Shown in pieces: positions 54,231 through 61,452 of a DNA stretch of 64,000 nucleotides (the first letter of the stretch is position 1; the number at the start of each line of letters is the position of its first letter). A program made the position numbers and the translations under genes. The notes below the pieces were generated by a model that saw only the letters and a program-made list of their open reading frames with translations, was not told the DNA's origin and did no database searches. The stretch is from Oscillatoriales cyanobacterium USR001 (lineage in GTDB: Bacteria > Cyanobacteriota > Cyanobacteriia > Cyanobacteriales > Microcoleaceae): positions 1-64,000 of the forward strand of contig MBRE01000037.1 in assembly GCA_001698425.1 (NCBI GenBank), written 5' to 3'.

Positions 54231-55661
54231 ATGTGGTCAATCAAACAAAATTTGCGAAATCGTCCCTACCAAATCGAAAGCATCTTAGCACAAGGCGGAT
54301 TTGGCATTACCTACAAAGCACGGCATTTACAGCTAAATCATTTAGTAGTAATTAAAACCCCGAATTTTGCCCTACAAAATGACCCAGAATATCCACAATT
54401 TGTAGAAAGATTTATCAGAGAAGGACAAATTTTAGCTCAACTAGCGCAAAAAGCTCACCCTTCAATCGTGCGCGTGAATGACTTATTTCAAGAAGGAAAT
54501 ATTCACTGTCTCGTAATGGATTTAATCGTCGGAGAAAGCTTATTTGATGCCGTGCAGAAAAAAGGTGCTTTTCCAGAATCACAAGCCATAGAAATTATCA
54601 GTCAAATTGGCGATGCTTTAACCGTTGTACATCAAGCAGGAATGGTACACCGAGATGCCCATCCTGCCAATATTATGCTACGAAATAGAACACCAGCAGT
54701 ATTAATTGATTTTGGCATAGCTGGGGAAATTATACCAAGCACTCTCACTTCTCAACATCCGGCTAACGAAGCTTTTGCACCTTACGAACAACATTTTGAT
54801 GGTAGTAGAGAACCATCAGTTGATATTTATTGTTTAGCCGCTTCTTTGTATTATACTATTACGGGAAAAAAGCCAACAACTGCGTTAAAAAGAAAGGTAC
54901 AAGGAACAGCTTTAATACCACCGAAACAACACAATTCAAAAATTAGTGACTATCTGAACAATGCAATTTTGCAAGGGTTAGCTTTAGAGGCAAAAGATCG
55001 ACCGCAGAAAATGGAGGATTTTTTGCAGTTAATTCAGACCAAATCATCAATTAATCCTAGTCCAATACCGACACCGCAACCAGCGATATCAACCATACCA
55101 GAAATAGTTTCTAGTCCATCACCCGCCGCAAAACCCATAACGTCAGCAACACCAAGAATAGTTCTTAATACCACGCCAATAACTGAATCAAGACAATTAA
55201 CTGTGAAATTAGTTTCAGCCTTTGGCGTTGATTATCGTCCCCTTCAGAAGTTATTAGTAAGTGGCAAATGGAAAGAGGCGGATCTGGAAACTTCTAAGAA
55301 GATTTTGGAAGTAGCGGGGAGGATAAAAGCCGGTTGGTTGAGAGTTGAGGATATCCAGAATTTTCCTATTGAAGATTTACGCACAATTAATCAACTTTGG
55401 CTAAAATCTAGTAATGAATTATACGGTTTTTCGGTGCAGAAACGTATTTATACAAATGTGGGGGGAAGTAAGAAATATGATGAGAAAATCTGGGAATATT
55501 TTGGTGAATGCGTGGGGTGGCGGGTGAGTCAAGAATGGTTGAAAGTAGATGATATTAAGTTTGTGGCTAATGCTGCTATTGGTCATCTTCCTTGGGATGT
55601 GTGGTGGAAGTGTGTTAATAATGATGGGGCGAGTTCTTTGTTAGTGCGTAAAGATTTGTAA
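54231..55661 (+). CDS. Ser/Thr protein kinase with GUN4 domain, altered HRD motif
   Basis: A 476-residue protein. The kinase domain is at ~12-265, with a Gly loop (LAQGGFGITYKA), VVIKT (ATP Lys) and LIDFGIAG (DFG). The catalytic loop reads HRDAHPANIM, so the Lys of HRDxKxxN is His. A Pro/Ser-rich linker runs ~270-325. A GUN4 domain is at ~333-460 (YRPLQKLLVSGKWKEADLET; DLRTINQLW; GFSVQKRIY), ending in SLLVRKDL. GUN4 domains bind Mg-protoporphyrin-type tetrapyrroles in the founding member. In kinases they may be sensors. First of three tandem GUN4 genes. Confidence 0.88.
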   Translation: MWSIKQNLRNRPYQIESILAQGGFGITYKARHLQLNHLVVIKTPNFALQNDPEYPQFVERFIREGQILAQLAQKAHPSIVRVNDLFQEGNIHCLVMDLIVGESLFDAVQKKGAFPESQAIEIISQIGDALTVVHQAGMVHRDAHPANIMLRNRTPAVLIDFGIAGEIIPSTLTSQHPANEAFAPYEQHFDGSREPSVDIYCLAASLYYTITGKKPTTALKRKVQGTALIPPKQHNSKISDYLNNAILQGLALEAKDRPQKMEDFLQLIQTKSSINPSPIPTPQPAISTIPEIVSSPSPAAKPITSATPRIVLNTTPITESRQLTVKLVSAFGVDYRPLQKLLVSGKWKEADLETSKKILEVAGRIKAGWLRVEDIQNFPIEDLRTINQLWLKSSNELYGFSVQKRIYTNVGGSKKYDEKIWEYFGECVGWRVSQEWLKVDDIKFVANAAIGHLPWDVWWKCVNNDGASSLLVRKDL

Positions 55662-55720
55662 TCGGGACTTAAATAGTGATATTATAGTAGAAAATTTTAC
55701 GGCGATGGACGAGGTGTGTA

Positions 55721-57142
55721 ATGGTTTGGGCGATCGGTCAGCAATTATACGGGAATCGCTATATTATTGAACGTCAGCTAGGTAAGGGCGGCATTGGCAT
55801 TACCTATCTAGCAAAAACTAGAGACGATCGGCAAGTCGTGATTAAGACCTTATTAGATAAATGGATTAGTCACCCGCAATCTAGTCAGTTTCGAGAAAAA
55901 TTCCGGGATGAAGCATTATTGCTATCCCTGTGTAAACATCCCAATATTGTGCAGGTGGATAATTATTTTAATGAGGGTGATTTCCCTTGCATGGTGATGG
56001 AATATGTGCAAGGGGAAGATTTATGGGAATATTTAAAAAATGGTGTTTTGTCGGAGATGAAAGCTTTAAGTTATATCCGTCAAATTGGGGAAGCGTTGAT
56101 ATTAGTTCATAATAAGGGTTTGCTACATCGGGATATTAAACCCCAAAATATTATGATTTGTCCCTCCTTGAATCAGGAGAGTTTCGACACAAAATTAATT
56201 GATTTTGGTTTGGCGCGGGGGTTTGTCCCAGATGAAGTTCAGCATCTTACTTTTGGTTTAACTCATGGTTTTGCACCGCCGGAACAGTATGTTGAAATTG
56301 GCAATTTTGCTGAATTTACAGATGTTTATGCACTGGCGGCTACATTATATTATTTGTTAACTAAGACGATGCCAACTCCGGCATTTCAGAGAGCATTAAA
56401 TCAACCTTTACCTGCACCTAAACTGATTAATTCTAGCATCAGCGATCGAGTGAATGAAGCAATTATCAAAGGCATGGAAATGAATACTAAGTATCGTCCT
56501 CAGTCAGTGCGAGATTGGTTAACGATGCTGCCTGTTGTGTCGCCTGCTGTGTCGTCTAGGGTGTTGCCTAGCGTGCCGATAATTAATCCAGTTGTGATTA
56601 CTGCACCTGTTCCATCAAGTATTGCGAATACAGTTACTATTTTCACACCAACTCCACAACCTGCACCAGTAGTTTCAGTTTTGGGAGTTAAATATTTAAC
56701 TATTGATAATTTGTTGGCAAGCGGTCAATGGCAAGAGGCAGATGAGGAAACAGCTAATCAAATGTTGACCTTAGTGGGGAGAGAAAAGGAAGGTTGGCTA
56801 AGAGTTGAAGATATTAATAATTTTCCCGATGAAGATTGGCAAATTATTGATAAAATGTGGTTAAAATATAGTAATGAACGTTTCGGTTTTTCGGTGCAGA
56901 AGCGCATCTATGAAAGTTTAGGAGGAACTCAAGATTATCATCGCAAAGTATGGGATTTGTTTGGCGATCGCGTGGGATGGCGCGTGAATAAAAAATGGCT
57001 AAGATATGATGGGATAAAGTTTGTTTCAACTGCACCTATTGGCCATCTTCCTGCGTGGGGTTGGGGGTGGCTATTGTGGGGTTTGGTGGATGTTCCTCTT
57101 ACTTCCCGTGCCGATTTTCTGCTTTCGCGTCGAGATTTGTAA
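55721..57142 (+). CDS. Ser/Thr protein kinase with GUN4 domain
   Basis: A 473-residue protein with a Hanks-type kinase domain at ~10-270. It has LGKGGIGITYLAKT, VVIKT, a full HRDIKPQNIMI catalytic loop near residue 137, LIDFGLARG, and GFAPPEQY in the activation segment. A Val/Pro/Thr-rich linker follows. The GUN4 domain at ~327-440 has LASGQWQEADEETANQML and RFGFSVQKRIYESLGG. The tail is Trp/Gly-rich and ends in LLSRRDL. It lies 60 bases after the paralogous kinase and keeps all residues needed for catalysis, unlike that neighbour. Soluble, with no receptor segment. Confidence 0.92.
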   Translation: MVWAIGQQLYGNRYIIERQLGKGGIGITYLAKTRDDRQVVIKTLLDKWISHPQSSQFREKFRDEALLLSLCKHPNIVQVDNYFNEGDFPCMVMEYVQGEDLWEYLKNGVLSEMKALSYIRQIGEALILVHNKGLLHRDIKPQNIMICPSLNQESFDTKLIDFGLARGFVPDEVQHLTFGLTHGFAPPEQYVEIGNFAEFTDVYALAATLYYLLTKTMPTPAFQRALNQPLPAPKLINSSISDRVNEAIIKGMEMNTKYRPQSVRDWLTMLPVVSPAVSSRVLPSVPIINPVVITAPVPSSIANTVTIFTPTPQPAPVVSVLGVKYLTIDNLLASGQWQEADEETANQMLTLVGREKEGWLRVEDINNFPDEDWQIIDKMWLKYSNERFGFSVQKRIYESLGGTQDYHRKVWDLFGDRVGWRVNKKWLRYDGIKFVSTAPIGHLPAWGWGWLLWGLVDVPLTSRADFLLSRRDL

Positions 57143-57186
57143 TATCTAATTTAGAACTATAAAAACAGGCAGATTGTAGCGTCAAA

Positions 57187-57489
57187 GTGCGTGATATCAT
57201 TAATACTAGCCTTAGCGATGATTTGGAGTGTTTAACAGTTATGCCAGATGAAACGATTAGAATTTTGACCGGCGGCGATATTCCCGATGATTCATCTCAA
57301 GCACCAGATTATGAGGGTGCGAAGATTGGGGCCAATACGGGGCTCGACTATGGGGCGTTTTTCGACGCACAGCCGCCAAATGAAGGTATCCAAGACCAGG
57401 CGGCAAAAGTAGCGGGTAGCTTGCGGCTGCACAATGTCAGCATCAAGAAACTAGAAATTGAATCATTATTTGAGTTCGCGAGTTCCTGA
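57187..57489 (+). CDS. Unrecognised frame, possible 5' part of the third GUN4 gene
   Basis: A 100-residue frame starting at GTG 57187, or 82 residues from the ATG at 57241 (MPDETIRILTGGDIP). It is acidic and soluble and I do not recognise a domain. It overlaps the following GUN4 frame (+1 relative), which has no ATG of its own near its beginning. The two together read like one gene with a frameshift: upstream part, then short helical repeat region, then GUN4. A sequencing error, a mutation or programmed shifting would all fit. Confidence 0.45.
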   Translation: MRDIINTSLSDDLECLTVMPDETIRILTGGDIPDDSSQAPDYEGAKIGANTGLDYGAFFDAQPPNEGIQDQAAKVAGSLRLHNVSIKKLEIESLFEFASS

Positions 57490-58345
57490 ACTTATCTGGG
57501 AACATAAAGGCGAAAAAGTGCAGCAAACGCCTATTACCATTGCGGAACCTGATACCAAGTCTCATTTGATTATTTTGCCGCAGCACGCCAGTAAAAAAGA
57601 TATTTCTGATTTAAAAAATGAGGCTTATAAATCTGAAATCTACAAAGATTTTGATTTGGCAAAACAGTTATGGATTCGGGTTTTAGCTGCATCTCGTGAT
57701 TCTGCATCTCGTGATAGTATAGATCGGGATGCTATTCATGCAATAGAAAGAATTGCCATTGCACAACATCAACTGACTTCTAAAGATAGTGATGAAACCG
57801 AAAAATCCTACCAACCGGCACATTTTAATCCTATTTCAATTTTGCCTAATGTTCCCCTCAAGTCCAGTCGGGGAATAGACTACACTAAGTTGCGCGATTT
57901 ACTAGCAACTGGAAAATGGAAAGAGGCGGATCAGGAAACGGCGAGAGTGATGTTAAAGGTGGCGGGTAGGGAGAAAGAAAAATGGCTAGATAGCTCATCA
58001 ATAGATAATTTTCCTTGTGAAGACTTGCGAACGATTGACCAACTTTGGGTAAAATACAGTAATGGACTTTTCGGCTTTTCGGTGCAGAAGCGCATCTATG
58101 AAAGTCTGGGTGGAACCAGGGAATATGATGGTAAAATTTGGGAAGCGTTTGGCGATCGCGTAGGTTGGCGTGTGAATAATAACTGGTTAAGGTATGATGA
58201 TCTAAAATTCAATAATAAAATAAAAGTTAAAGGGCACCTCCCAAGGGGACGGGTAATTTTAATAAGAAGGTTGCGGTTAATAAGAATGGTTCTAGGAGGT
58301 TATAGTGTGTTAGGAAGTCCTCTTCTCTCACGTCGAGACTTGTAG
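57458..58345 (+). CDS. GUN4-domain protein without kinase, probably frameshifted
   Basis: A 295-residue frame whose first codon is a poor TTG inside the preceding frame. Residues ~40-105 are helical and charged (LKNEAYKSEIYKDFDLAKQL, TPR-like). GUN4 follows at ~140-255 with LRDLLATGKWKEADQETARV, DLRTIDQLWVKYSN and GFSVQKRIYESLGG, and the tail ends LLSRRDL exactly as in the kinase upstream. Similarity to the two kinases is limited to GUN4 and tail. Alone it would be a GUN4 protein with an odd N terminus; joined to 57187 it could be a longer regulator. Confidence 0.75.
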   Translation: MNHYLSSRVPELIWEHKGEKVQQTPITIAEPDTKSHLIILPQHASKKDISDLKNEAYKSEIYKDFDLAKQLWIRVLAASRDSASRDSIDRDAIHAIERIAIAQHQLTSKDSDETEKSYQPAHFNPISILPNVPLKSSRGIDYTKLRDLLATGKWKEADQETARVMLKVAGREKEKWLDSSSIDNFPCEDLRTIDQLWVKYSNGLFGFSVQKRIYESLGGTREYDGKIWEAFGDRVGWRVNNNWLRYDDLKFNNKIKVKGHLPRGRVILIRRLRLIRMVLGGYSVLGSPLLSRRDL

Positions 58346-58419
58346 AGTTTAACATCTAAGCGTTTCGGGCTTTCATTAAAATTTATAACAGAGGCTTCAC
58401 CCACGAAACCATGCGCTGT

Positions 58420-58578
58420 CTACGTTTCCGATACCTGGCACTGACCGAGTTCAGCTAAAATGCTACCAGCGACTTGTGGGTTGTAACAATTAGCAAAGAC
58501 AAATTTTTCTGCCACCGCTAAAATTTCCGGGTCTTGGGCCTCCCACTCTCCCCAAGGCAAACAAAATCCTGCAAACAC
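58420..58578 (-). pseudogene. Truncated reading frame next to the DUF559 cassette
   Basis: On the minus strand a 52-codon frame reads VFAGFCLPWGEWEAQDPEIL and ends ELGQCQVSET before a TAG. It looks like natural protein (WGEWEAQDPEILAVAEKFVF), but it has no proper start and begins 14 bases from the left inverted repeat of the DUF559 unit. I do not recognise the family. It may be the end of a gene cut by insertion of that unit. Confidence 0.35.
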
Positions 58579-58591
58579 CAAAAACTCTTAG

Positions 58592-58621
58592 CCCCCCCTT
58601 ACCAAGGGGGGGTTGGGGGGG
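58592..58621. repeat. Left inverted repeat of the DUF559 unit
   Basis: Seven C, TTACCAA, seven G, TT, seven G. Its reverse complement matches 59004-59032 except for one C. It sits 14 bases before the DUF559 start codon. Confidence 0.85.
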
Positions 58622-58635
58622 TAAAAACCATAACA

Positions 58636-59025
58636 ATGACCAAACTATATAACAAAACCTCAGAAAAATTGAAACGAAAGCAGCTTCGCAGAGAAATGAC
58701 AAAAGCTGAAAAATTACTCTGGGAAAAACTGAAAAGCCAACAACTTGAGAATTGTAAATTTCGCAGACAATACAGCGTAGATAAATTTGTAATTGATTTT
58801 TACTCACCTGAAATCAAATTAGCAATAGAGGTTGATGGTGATAGTCATTTTCAAGATGGTGCTGTCGAATATGATGCTGAACGACAAACATTTATTGAGT
58901 CAGTAGGGATCAACTTTTTGAGATTTACTAATGATGATGTATATCACAATTTAGAGGGGGTTATAGAGGTCATTGTAGGTAAGATTCAATCGCTAAGAAT
59001 CGACCCCCCCAACCCCCCTTGGTAA
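58636..59025 (+). CDS. DUF559 endonuclease-like protein
   Basis: A 129-residue protein of the DUF559 family, a small Vsr/PD-(D/E)XK-like fold. It has REMTKAEKLLWEKLKSQQLE, then FRRQYSVDKFVIDFYSPE, AIEVDGDSHF (acidic residues where a nuclease would bind metal) and FLRFTNDDV. Start ATG 58636; the open frame extends left through the inverted repeat to 58534, but that extension is not natural-looking. The last residues (DPPNPPW) and the TAA stop are encoded by the right inverted repeat. Function of the family is not established; nuclease activity is inferred. Confidence 0.85.
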   Translation: MTKLYNKTSEKLKRKQLRREMTKAEKLLWEKLKSQQLENCKFRRQYSVDKFVIDFYSPEIKLAIEVDGDSHFQDGAVEYDAERQTFIESVGINFLRFTNDDVYHNLEGVIEVIVGKIQSLRIDPPNPPW

Positions 59026-59106
59026 GGGGGGGAGTAAGAAGAAGGGGAATCGCTAAGAATCGACCCCCCCAGCCCCCCTTGGTAAGGGGGGAGTAAGAAG
59101 AAGATA
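58988..59106. repeat. Tandem 60-base duplication containing the right inverted repeat
   Basis: AATCGCTAAGAATCGACCC, then a C-tract/TTGGTAA/G-tract, then AGTAAGAAGAAG occurs twice in a row (58988-59047 and 59048-59106), with few changes. The C-tract part is the inverted counterpart of 58592-58621. Confidence 0.9.
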
Positions 59107-59117
59107 GGATAAAAAGA

Positions 59118-59411
59118 ATGAAAAACTTAACTCAATTAACTCAACTTGAATTAGTGCTTCTTAAATTAGTCGCTAAAGGTCAAGGAAAGTGGAGTTGGTA
59201 CGAACTCGCAAATGCACTTTCCCGTCGAGATGTACCGCGAGAACCTGACATGGTGGTTTTAAAAAAACTGATTACTGATGGTTTAGTTCAGCGATATATA
59301 GAAACAGATTCCCCTCGCGATAGATGGGAATTGACAACTGAGGGGACAATTTTGCTGAAAGATGTAACCGATTCTGAACTGACTACTTTAGGCAAATATG
59401 TTGAAGTTTAA
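59118..59411 (+). CDS. Small winged-helix-like protein, unknown function
   Basis: A 97-residue protein starting MKNLTQLTQLELVLLKLVAK. The pattern of helices, a VLKKLITDGLVQRY stretch and a WELTTEGTILLKD wing resembles small winged-helix proteins, including MarR-like folds, but no family is certain. Its 3' end overlaps the next gene by 14 bases, so the two are probably cotranslated. Confidence 0.65.
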   Translation: MKNLTQLTQLELVLLKLVAKGQGKWSWYELANALSRRDVPREPDMVVLKKLITDGLVQRYIETDSPRDRWELTTEGTILLKDVTDSELTTLGKYVEV

Positions 59412-59622
59412 CTTAGAAACCAGCTTTGTAGTTTGCATTAACAATCAAGAATATCAAGCATCATTGGAAGTGCGAAAAATCTATCAAATAATACCAGATA
59501 GTCGCGCTGCGGAACATCAATTTATCCGAGTTATTGATGAATCAGGCGAAGATTATTTGTATCCAGTCGCATATTTTGTGCCGATTGAATTGCCGAAAGC
59601 TGTAGAAGTCATATTTGCATAA
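59398..59622 (+). CDS. Small hypothetical protein coupled to the winged-helix-like gene
   Basis: A 74-residue protein, MLKFNLETSFVVCINNQEYQ at the N terminus and mostly beta by appearance (VIDESGEDYLYPVAYFVPIE). I do not recognise its family. It overlaps the upstream gene by 14 bases, which suggests a two-gene operon. Confidence 0.65.
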   Translation: MLKFNLETSFVVCINNQEYQASLEVRKIYQIIPDSRAAEHQFIRVIDESGEDYLYPVAYFVPIELPKAVEVIFA

Positions 59623-59660
59623 TAGAAATTAACAATAGTGAAATGGTGACAAAAGTTTAA

Positions 59661-59733
59661 AGAAACCGGGTTTTTGACAAAAATACTTCGTTACGGCCTG
59701 CGGATTCGCTAAAAAAATTCGGTTTCTGGGTCC
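59661..59733. repeat. AGAAACCGGGTTTTT palindromic repeat fragment
   Basis: AGAAACCGGGTTTTTGAC at 59661 pairs with TTCGGTTTCTGGGT near 59730. The same AGAAACCGGGTTTTTGA core is found inside the MITE at 62679-62780, so this is a related or truncated unit. Confidence 0.6.
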
Positions 59734-59784
59734 CATGAGATATAAATGTTTGCTAAAATAGAAATATACCTACTACAAATACCT

Positions 59785-60108
59785 ATGATCGCAGCACCTC
59801 CTGGATGGAAACCCCGCCGCATCCCCAAACAATACATAAAACCCCCAATTTCTCCCGAAGAAAAAGCCAAGCAAAAAGCAGAAAGTCAAGCGCGGTGGCA
59901 GCGATGTCGCCCTATTTTTGAACGAGTCCGCGACGAACTAATGGCAACTCACTATAATTGGTACATTGTCATCGATCCAGATAGCGGTGAATACTTTATT
60001 GAGAAAGATCAACTCGTTGCTTTTCAAAAGCTACTGGCAAATCCTCCTCAAAAACTTATGGTTGTGCGCCGCTTGAATGAAACCGGAGTTTGTGGCAGCA
60101 TCTTATGA
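59785..60108 (+). CDS. Small hypothetical protein paired with a retropepsin-like gene
   Basis: A 107-residue, Pro/Lys-rich start (MIAAPPGWKPRRIPKQYIKP) then a helical stretch (RWQRCRPIFERVRDELMATH) and YIVIDPDSGEYFIEKD, a DPDSGEYF-type strand pair. I start at the ATG at 59785; an upstream in-frame ATG at 59746 would add 13 hydrophobic residues of doubtful meaning. Its TGA overlaps the ATG of the next gene (ATGA), so translation is coupled. Family not known to me. Confidence 0.65.
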   Translation: MIAAPPGWKPRRIPKQYIKPPISPEEKAKQKAESQARWQRCRPIFERVRDELMATHYNWYIVIDPDSGEYFIEKDQLVAFQKLLANPPQKLMVVRRLNETGVCGSIL

Positions 60109-60470
60109 TTCAAGGGAGGTTTGATGAGGAGAAAAATCAACTATTTTTTGAAATAGGCTTAGTATCTGCTGATGGCGAAGTTATTTTTTTAGACGCGCTA
60201 CTAGATACAGGTTTTACAGGTTGGTTAGCGATTAATAGCCAGGATTTAGATTTTGGCTGGATGTTTGTAGATGATGAGTATCCCATGAAAACTGCACAGG
60301 GAGAAAGTGATTTTAATATTTATATCGGCACTGTACAAATCGACGGACAAGAATTTAATGTTCCTGTTGTAGCAGGAGACGATATCCCAGAAGTTCTCAT
60401 CGGGATGGAGTGGCTGAAAACTAAACGGTTACTGATAGATTTGCCTGCGGGAGTGCTGAATTTGGGGTAA
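60105..60470 (+). CDS. Retropepsin-like (clan AA) aspartic protease domain protein
   Basis: A 121-residue protein with DALLDTGFTGWLAI (DTG motif, Gly-Phe-Thr in place of the usual Gly-Ala/Ser) at about residue 32, and a hydrophobic VLIGMEWLKTKRLLID near the end matching the fold's second loop. Start at ATG 60105, in a 4-base overlap with the upstream gene. A TTG at 60090 opens the frame further but is unlikely. Single-lobed, so it would act as a dimer. The coupled partner may be substrate, inhibitor or helper; this is inference. Confidence 0.75.
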   Translation: MIQGRFDEEKNQLFFEIGLVSADGEVIFLDALLDTGFTGWLAINSQDLDFGWMFVDDEYPMKTAQGESDFNIYIGTVQIDGQEFNVPVVAGDDIPEVLIGMEWLKTKRLLIDLPAGVLNLG

Positions 60471-60567
60471 AGTCGTATTTGCATAAGAGAAATTAACATC
60501 AGATTGACATTAAGAAAAATTTAATCTTAAAATATAGAAAGCCATATCTGTATTCTCAGCAATAATC

Positions 60568-61350
60568 ATGCCCTTATTCATTACTAATCTCATCAACGAT
60601 CCGACTGGATTCCCTGTATTTGTCGGCGGTGGCCCACGTCTTCTCGCCTACCAAACAGCCGATGATATTCAATTAGGATCGGGAAACTTATCGACTTTCT
60701 CCGGCGGTGTTTGGGGACTTGCTGGTAATGATACCATTGCAGGATCTTCTGATGCAAACGAACGACTATTTGGCAATGATGGCGAAGATATTATCGGGGG
60801 TGCTGGCGGGAATGATATATTATTTGGAGGCAAAGATAGCGATCGCCTGGATGGAAACGAAGGTAACGATGTAGTTAGAGGCGACTCTGGCGATGACTTC
60901 CTGTTTGGTGGTTCAGGTAATGACGTATTGCGTGGAGGTCAAGGAAATGACCGATTAAATGGTAATGATGGGAATGATTTTCTAGTAGGCGATCGCGGTA
61001 TTGATATTTTAACTGGTAGTCAAGGTGCTGATACCTTTGTTTTGAGAAGAGATGAAGCTTCATTTAATATTAATCAGGCGGATGTCATTACCGATTTTAA
61101 TTTTAATGACGGCGATCGCATTGGACTTACCGATGGATTAACACAGTTAGACTTACGTTTTAGTGATGGTGATCGCATTGATTTTGACAGCGATGGTGAA
61201 TTTGATGATATGGTAATTCGGATTCAGAGCACAGGGGAAATTTTGGGCATAGTTTTAAATGCTGATAACTTCGATCTAACAGATACTTTTGAAACCGCAA
61301 ATCTAGGAATTTTGGCCATTAATGGTACTCAATTTACTTATCTGGCTTAG
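60568..61350 (+). CDS. RTX calcium-binding protein, small
   Basis: A 260-residue protein with nonapeptide RTX repeats from about 45 to 150 (GGSGNDVLRGGQGNDRLNGN; GGKDSDRLDGNEGNDVVRGD). A serralysin-type cap follows with QADVITDFNFNDGDRIGL and a Cys-free tail. It reads as little more than an RTX secretion and Ca-binding module, with a short N-terminal part (PLFITNLINDPTGFPVFVGG) of unknown role. Its repeat and tail resemble the end of the 1670-residue DUF4347/RTX protein. Likely exported by type I secretion. Confidence 0.85.
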   Translation: MPLFITNLINDPTGFPVFVGGGPRLLAYQTADDIQLGSGNLSTFSGGVWGLAGNDTIAGSSDANERLFGNDGEDIIGGAGGNDILFGGKDSDRLDGNEGNDVVRGDSGDDFLFGGSGNDVLRGGQGNDRLNGNDGNDFLVGDRGIDILTGSQGADTFVLRRDEASFNINQADVITDFNFNDGDRIGLTDGLTQLDLRFSDGDRIDFDSDGEFDDMVIRIQSTGEILGIVLNADNFDLTDTFETANLGILAINGTQFTYLA

Positions 61351-61365
61351 TTTTCAAACTCGCTT

Positions 61366-61431
61366 GAGGGCGAAGCATTCGGATACAGAACCTCGGTTTA
61401 TAGCGATAATTTATCCCCAATGCTTCGCCTC
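61366..61431. terminator. Inverted repeat between convergent genes
   Basis: GAGGGCGAAGCATT at 61366-61379 pairs with AATGCTTCGCCTC at 61419-61431. It sits between the RTX gene and the convergent PD-(D/E)XK-like gene. The loop is long (39 bases), so this may be a dispersed palindrome rather than a terminator. Confidence 0.35.
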
Positions 61432-61452
61432 TATAATTAGCGCGATCGCAGC

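Noticed and set aside
58534-58635. Longer DUF559 protein from an upstream ATG
   Set aside because: The added 34 residues run through the inverted repeat and antisense of the remnant frame; family members begin near the MTKLYNKTSE-type start.
58490-58807. 105-codon minus-strand frame over the DUF559 gene
   Set aside because: Antisense to a well-supported gene. The natural-looking remnant on this strand lies in a different frame.
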